Part shown: piece after piece, positions 14,373-17,247 of the stretch
How positions within the stretch are numbered: position 1 is the first letter of the stretch
Layout of the letters: each line of letters opens with the position of its first letter
From: Oscillospiraceae bacterium
GTDB lineage: Bacteria > Bacillota > Clostridia > Oscillospirales > Oscillospiraceae
Length of the DNA stretch: 17,247 nucleotides
NCBI GenBank assembly: GCA_029009035.1
Contig: JAQXJQ010000055.1
Coordinates: 1 to 17,247, forward strand
Direction of reading: 5' to 3'
Made by a program: the position numbers and the translations under genes
Notes under the pieces: model-generated
The model's input: the letters and a program-made list of their open reading frames with translations, nothing else
Database searches by the model: none
Told to the model about the DNA's origin: nothing

Positions 14373-14500
14373 TTTTGCGCATTCTATACTATAATAAATA
14401 TAATAAGAAATGCGCAATCAGTCAATTGGCGGCGTCAAAAATGCGCAATCGCCAATTTTATTCAAAATAATGCGCAAAACATTTGGTTTCCATGCGCATT
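14373..14500. repeat. Five TGCGCA-centred repeats, candidate DeoR-family operators
   Basis: The palindromic hexamer TGCGCA occurs at 14376, 14411, 14442, 14471 and 14493. Four copies extend to the 9-mer AATGCGCAA (the first on minus, the next three on plus) and the fifth is AATGCGCAT on minus. Start-to-start distances are 35, 31, 29 and 22 bp. The copies fill the region between the divergent operon and the deoR-family gene. One lies near the predicted operon +1, one near its -35, and one just before the regulator's SD. AATTGGCG/CGCCAATT (14424-14431 / 14450-14457) is an additional 8-bp inverted repeat enclosing copy three. Confidence 0.75.
14388..14416 (-). promoter_or_regulatory. Candidate promoter of the glycerol-phosphate operon
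   Basis: On the minus strand TATAGT (14393-14388, 5/6) is the best -10. A 17-nt spacer places a weak -35 exactly on the TGCGCA repeat at 14416-14411 (3/6). The expected +1, near 14381, lies at the edge of another TGCGCA copy (14376-14381). Overlap of both promoter elements with repeats fits repression; the poor -35 also allows dependence on an activator. Confidence 0.45.
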
Positions 14501-14513
14501 TCGGGGTGAGACC

Positions 14514-15218
14514 ATGTTAAAGGAAGACAGAAAAAACGAGCTTTTGCGCCTTATCGGCGAAACCGGCTATACCACGGTGGAGCATCTGGCTCAGGAGACC
14601 TTCCTCAGCCCCTCCACCCTGCGGCGAAATCTCAGTGAGCTGGAGAAGGCAGGGCTGGTGAGGCGCAGCTATGGCGGCGTGGAGCTCGCCATCGACAACA
14701 TCCACACGCCGGTCATGCTCCGTTTCCGCAAGTGCCACGAGCAAAAGAACACCATCGCCAGACAGGCCGCCTCCCTCATCGGGGACAATCAGGTGATATT
14801 CCTGGATGCCTCCTCCACCTGCCTGCACATGGTTCCCTATCTGGACGGGCACAAAAACCTCACCGTTTACACCAACGGCATCGAGCTGTGCTCCCTGCTG
14901 GGTGAGCGCGGGATCCGCGTGTTCTGTCTGGGCGGTCTGTTTCTCCCCGACGATATGGCCTTTGTGGGGGAATACGCCGTGGGCATGGTGGAACAGCTCC
15001 GCTTTGACGCCCTCTTTTTCGCCAGCAGCTCCTATGACGGCGAGTTCATCATGGACTACTCCGAATCGGAAGCCCATCTGCGCCGTGCGGTCATCGCCCA
15101 TTCGGAGCGGGTCTACTATCTCTGCGACTCCAGCAAATTCGGCAAGAGCTCCAGCTATATCATCTGCCGCCGGTGCGGCGTCACCGATGTGATCACCGAC
15201 GGGGAGAAAACCGTCTGA
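14514..15218 (+). CDS. DeoR-family transcriptional regulator
   Basis: This 234-residue DNA-binding regulator belongs to the DeoR/GlpR family, slightly short of the usual 250. The N-terminal winged helix-turn-helix (about 1-57) reads RKNELLRLIGETGYTTVEHLA followed by LSPSTLRRNLSELEKAGLVRR and the wing SYGGVEL, all canonical. The C-terminal DeoR sensor domain (about 75-225) has FLDASSTCLHMVPYL, the phosphate-contacting loop equivalent to DSGTT, then LTVYTNGIELCSLL and VFCLGGLFLPDDMAFVG. Family effectors are phosphorylated sugars or polyol phosphates; GlpR senses glycerol-3-phosphate. ATG 14514 is preceded by GGGGTGAG at suitable spacing. It is divergent from the glycerol-phosphate operon, so it most likely controls that operon and itself through the repeats at 14373-14500. 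A strong terminator follows. Confidence 0.93.
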   Translation: MLKEDRKNELLRLIGETGYTTVEHLAQETFLSPSTLRRNLSELEKAGLVRRSYGGVELAIDNIHTPVMLRFRKCHEQKNTIARQAASLIGDNQVIFLDASSTCLHMVPYLDGHKNLTVYTNGIELCSLLGERGIRVFCLGGLFLPDDMAFVGEYAVGMVEQLRFDALFFASSSYDGEFIMDYSESEAHLRRAVIAHSERVYYLCDSSKFGKSSSYIICRRCGVTDVITDGEKTV

Positions 15219-15237
15219 ACACCACTGTATGACAAAG

Positions 15238-15280
15238 CCCTGTGGGACTGCCGGACACGGCGGTCTCACAGGGTTTTATT
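15238..15280 (+). terminator. Intrinsic terminator of the deoR-family gene
   Basis: A 16-bp stem (15238-15253 with 15258-15273) starts with CCCTGTG/CACAGGG, has two G-U pairs and a GACA tetraloop, and is followed by TTTTATT. It lies 19 bp past the TGA at 15216-15218. Confidence 0.93.
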
Positions 15281-15341
15281 GCTGCTTAAAAAATCCATCG
15301 AATGAGGTCTGCCGATAAAAAATAAACCCCGCCCTGCCAAA

Positions 15342-15370
15342 GTATGAAAGTCCCTCCATCGGAAATACTG
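15342..15370 (+). promoter_or_regulatory. Candidate sigma-F/sigma-G promoter of sigG
   Basis: GGAAATACT at 15361-15369 fits the forespore -10 pattern GGnrAnAnT. GTATG at 15342-15346 resembles the -35 GYWTA (4/5). The 14-nt spacer is slightly short. The predicted +1, near 15376, leaves a 25-nt leader carrying the SD GAGGTGA (15389-15395). Sigma-F control of sigG is established in Bacillus. No sigma-A-like promoter is evident here. Confidence 0.5.
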
Positions 15371-15399
15371 TGTTCAGATACTCCGATTGAGGTGACAAT

Positions 15400-16170
15400 A
15401 TGCACAGCAAGGTAGAGATCTGCGGCATCAACACAGCCAAGCTCAAGGCGCTGAAAAGTGAGGAAAGCCTCGCTCTCCTGCGCAGGGTGCGGCAGGGTGA
15501 CCGCGGGGCACGGGACGAGCTGATCGCCGGAAACCTGCGTCTGGTGCTCTCGGTTGTACAGCGCTTCAGCGCGCGGGGTGAAAACGCGGACGATCTGTTT
15601 CAGGTGGGGTGCATCGGCCTTATCAAGGCCATTGACAACTTCAATGTAGACCTGGACGTCAAATTTTCCACCTACGGCGTCCCCATGATCATCGGAGAGA
15701 TCCGCCGCTACCTCCGGGACAACAGCACCATCCGCGTCTCCCGTTCCCTCCGTGACACCGCATACCGTATCCTTCAGGCCAAGGAGGCCTACACCTCCCA
15801 GCACCAAAAGGAGCCCACCGTGGACGAGCTTGCAAAAATGCTGGAGCTGCGGCGGGAAGATGTGGTGGCCGCCATGGATGCGGTGGTGGATCCCGTCTCC
15901 CTCTTTGAGCCGGTGTACACCGACGGCAGCGACACCGTATGCGTCATGGACAAGGTGCGGGACGACAAAAACACAGACGCCGCCTGGTTGGACCGGATCG
16001 CCCTTGAGGACGCCATCAGCCATCTGAGCGAGCGGGAACGCCGCATCCTGCTGCTGCGTTTTTTCCAGGGCAAGACTCAGATGGAGGTCTCCTCTGAGGT
16101 GGGCATCTCTCAGGCTCAGGTCTCCCGGCTGGAGAAGAACGCGCTGAAGCAGATCCGCAAGGAGCTTTGA
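15400..16170 (+). CDS. sigG: RNA polymerase sporulation sigma factor sigma-G
   Basis: Sigma-G is the late forespore sigma factor directing RNA polymerase to genes such as ssp and germination genes after engulfment. It has 256 residues, the family length. The N-terminus KVEICGINTAKLKALKSEE is the diagnostic sigma-G segment, which in the family mediates forespore regulation. Region 2 follows (NLRLVLSVVQRFSARGENADDLFQVG, then NVDLDVKFSTYGVPMIIGEIRRYLRD), then region 3 (RVSRSLRDTAYRILQAKEAY) and region 4 with the -35 helix-turn-helix (LSERERRILLLRFFQGKTQMEVSSEVGISQAQVSRLEKNAL). There is no cleavable pro-sequence, as expected. The SD GAGGTGA precedes ATG 15400. The gene is convergent with sigE, with stop codons 3 bp apart. 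This is unlike the usual tandem spoIIGA-sigE-sigG order, so it needs its own promoter. Confidence 0.97.
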   Translation: MHSKVEICGINTAKLKALKSEESLALLRRVRQGDRGARDELIAGNLRLVLSVVQRFSARGENADDLFQVGCIGLIKAIDNFNVDLDVKFSTYGVPMIIGEIRRYLRDNSTIRVSRSLRDTAYRILQAKEAYTSQHQKEPTVDELAKMLELRREDVVAAMDAVVDPVSLFEPVYTDGSDTVCVMDKVRDDKNTDAAWLDRIALEDAISHLSERERRILLLRFFQGKTQMEVSSEVGISQAQVSRLEKNALKQIRKEL

Positions 16171-16173
16171 AGC

Positions 16174-16896
16174 TCACATCATGCTCAAAATCTCCCGCTT
16201 CAGACGGCTGATGATCCGCTTCTCCAGCCTTGAAATGTAGGACTGTGAGATGCCGAGCAGTTCCGCCACCTCCTTCTGGGTGCGCTCCTCCCCTCCGTCC
16301 AGTCCGAAGCGGAGGGTGATGATGACCTGCTCTCTCCGGCTGAGACGGCCCACCGCGTCAAAAAGCAGACTGCGCTCCACATCATCCTCCACCGGCTTTT
16401 CGATCACATCGCTGTCCGTCCCCAGCACATCGGAGAGCAGCAGCTCGTTGCCGTCCCAATCCGTGTTCAGCGGTTCATCCAGCGAGACTTCGCTGCGGCG
16501 GTTGGCATTTTTGCGCAAAAACATCAGGATCTCATTTTCAATGCAGCGGGAGGCATAGGTGGCCAGCTTGATGTTCTTCTCCGGCTGATAGGTCTCCACC
16601 GCTTTGATCAGCCCGATGGTCCCAATGGAGATCAGGTCCTCGATCCCCACACCCGTGTTTTCAAACCGGCGGGATATGTACACCACCAGGCGCAGATTGT
16701 GCTCAATGAGGCTGCTTCTGGCCTCATCCCGTCCCTCGCCGTCCGCCAGACAGCGCATCAGCCGTCCCTCCTCCTCCCGGCTCAGCGGCGGCGGGAGCGT
16801 ATCGCTCCCGCCGATGTACATCAGCGTTCCGGGGAGCGCAAAGCCAAGGGACGCCATCACATGGTAAAAACGGGCGTAAACATCCTGTCCCGTCAT
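16174..16896 (-). CDS. sigE: RNA polymerase sporulation sigma factor pro-sigma-E
   Basis: Sigma-E is the first mother-cell sigma factor, made as an inactive membrane-associated precursor. It has 240 residues, like Bacillus. The N-terminal ~26 residues (MTGQDVYARFYHVMASLGFALPGTL) form the pro-sequence, followed by MYIGGSDTLPPPLSREEE, matching the conserved YIGGS..LPPPL near the SpoIIGA cleavage site. Region 2 reads NLRLVVYISRRFENTGVGIEDL and KNIKLATYASRCIENEILMFLRK. Region 4 reads LSRREQVIITLRFGLDGGEERT and ELLGISQSYISRLEKRI. The SD AGGAGG lies 8 nt before ATG 16896, inside the last codons of spoIIGA, and the two genes are separated by 1 bp, so translation is coupled. The pro-sequence has fewer basic residues than the Bacillus form. 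No terminator follows; the gene runs into convergent sigG. Confidence 0.97.
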   Translation of the reverse strand: MTGQDVYARFYHVMASLGFALPGTLMYIGGSDTLPPPLSREEEGRLMRCLADGEGRDEARSSLIEHNLRLVVYISRRFENTGVGIEDLISIGTIGLIKAVETYQPEKNIKLATYASRCIENEILMFLRKNANRRSEVSLDEPLNTDWDGNELLLSDVLGTDSDVIEKPVEDDVERSLLFDAVGRLSRREQVIITLRFGLDGGEERTQKEVAELLGISQSYISRLEKRIISRLKREILSMM

Positions 16897-16897
16897 C

Positions 16898-17247
16898 TTA
16901 TAAACCTCCTATAAGCGCTTGATAGCCCTCGCCCACCGGCGTGGGCGAGAGCGCAATGAGCAGTTTTCCCAGGGGCTTCCCGCGGGCGGTCACCGACTGC
17001 GAGCGCAGTGCCAGCAGCAGTCCCCGCTCCACCCCCACCGCGCGGTAGGGCACCAGGACGGCGCTCAGTCCGGCGCCGGCGCAGCGCCGGACCGCTTCAA
17101 TGGGATCGCGAGGGTCTGTCCCTTCGGGCAGCAGGAAGGCAAATCGCTCCGCCTCCGCCACCACCACCGGACGATTATTCGCAGGATCGGTCAGCGTATG
17201 CCCTGTATCCATCAGTGCTGTCAAGCCGATACACCTGTCAGCAATCT
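16898..17247 (-). CDS. spoIIGA: Sigma-E processing peptidase SpoIIGA, C-terminal part (partial)
   Basis: This is the cytoplasmic protease domain of SpoIIGA, the septum-localised aspartic-type protease that removes the sigma-E pro-sequence on a signal from the forespore. The frame is open to the right window edge (in-frame codons reach IADRCIGLTALMDTG), so the N-terminal membrane part lies outside. About 116 residues are visible. ALMDTGHTLTDP carries the DTG catalytic motif in the family context DTGN.L.DP, with His replacing the common Asn. RPVVVAE follows. The mid-region (VLVPYRAVGVERGLLLALR, then IALSPTPVGEGYQALIGGL) matches the end of SpoIIGA proteins. TAA at 16898-16900 abuts sigE. The position directly upstream of sigE confirms the assignment. 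Confidence 0.93.
   Translation of the reverse strand, partial: IADRCIGLTALMDTGHTLTDPANNRPVVVAEAERFAFLLPEGTDPRDPIEAVRRCAGAGLSAVLVPYRAVGVERGLLLALRSQSVTARGKPLGKLLIALSPTPVGEGYQALIGGL

Noticed and set aside
14407..14457. Considered as a CcpA cre site or riboswitch
   Set aside because: It lacks the cre core layout and any known aptamer fold. The repeated hexamer explains the structure better.
14373..14500. Repeats considered as a CRISPR array
   Set aside because: Units are only about 9 bp, occur on both strands and have uneven 22-35 bp spacing; no cas genes are nearby.

Overview
The window looks like a chromosomal segment of an endospore-forming, probably anaerobic gut Firmicute (Clostridia, most likely Oscillospiraceae/Ruminococcaceae-like). 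This rests on the sigma-E/sigma-G/SpoIIGA sporulation block, GC-rich coding sequence with strong Shine-Dalgarno sites, a LAAC-type lipoprotein, and a quinone-free, Fe-S-containing glycerol-phosphate oxidation module. The genus call is inference. There is no IS element, phage gene, CRISPR, tRNA or rRNA, and no gene-free stretch over 300 bp. The largest gaps are 15219-15399, 6282-6453 and 14355-14513, and each holds regulatory DNA.

Layout. (1) 1-1336, plus strand: the 3' end of rpsB, a hairpin between the genes, tsf, and a strong bidirectional terminator. (2) 1337-2202, minus: a HAD-IIB phosphatase whose promoter places transcription start on the ATG itself, predicting a leaderless mRNA. (3) 2223-6400, minus: a three-gene ABC importer (ATPase, fused double permease, lipoprotein receptor) of the Fbp/Afu/Phn class, with its own promoter, a structured leader and a terminator. 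(4) 6454-14354, minus: eight tightly packed genes. In order of transcription they are a PMM-like HAD-IIB phosphatase, a divergent glycerol-1-phosphate dehydrogenase paralogue, a GlpA-like FAD dehydrogenase with a BFD-type [2Fe-2S] domain, a second FAD/pyridine-nucleotide oxidoreductase, a DUF1667 four-cysteine protein, a HAD-IIA phosphatase, an MgtC-like membrane protein, and a canonical AraM/EgsA-like glycerol-1-phosphate dehydrogenase. (5) 14514-15218, plus: a divergent DeoR-family regulator. The shared intergenic region carries five copies of a TGCGCA-centred element. (6) 15400-17247: sigG on plus, convergent with sigE and the 3' part of spoIIGA on minus.

How the parts may work together. 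The central cluster has dehydrogenases for both glycerol-phosphate enantiomers (G3P through the GlpA-like complex, G1P through the EgsA-like enzymes), three-electron-carrier-protein oxidation machinery, phosphatases and an importer, but no glycerol kinase, no GlpF facilitator and no GlpC membrane anchor. I infer that it takes up an already phosphorylated C3 compound or glycerophosphodiester and converts it to DHAP, with DeoR control by a phosphorylated effector. Glycerol-phosphate units of teichoic acids or phospholipid headgroups are plausible sources. This is a prediction from gene content, not shown by the sequence.

The sporulation end is unusual because sigG, normally downstream of and co-directional with spoIIGA-sigE, is inverted and meets sigE tail to tail with 3 bp between stop codons and no terminator.
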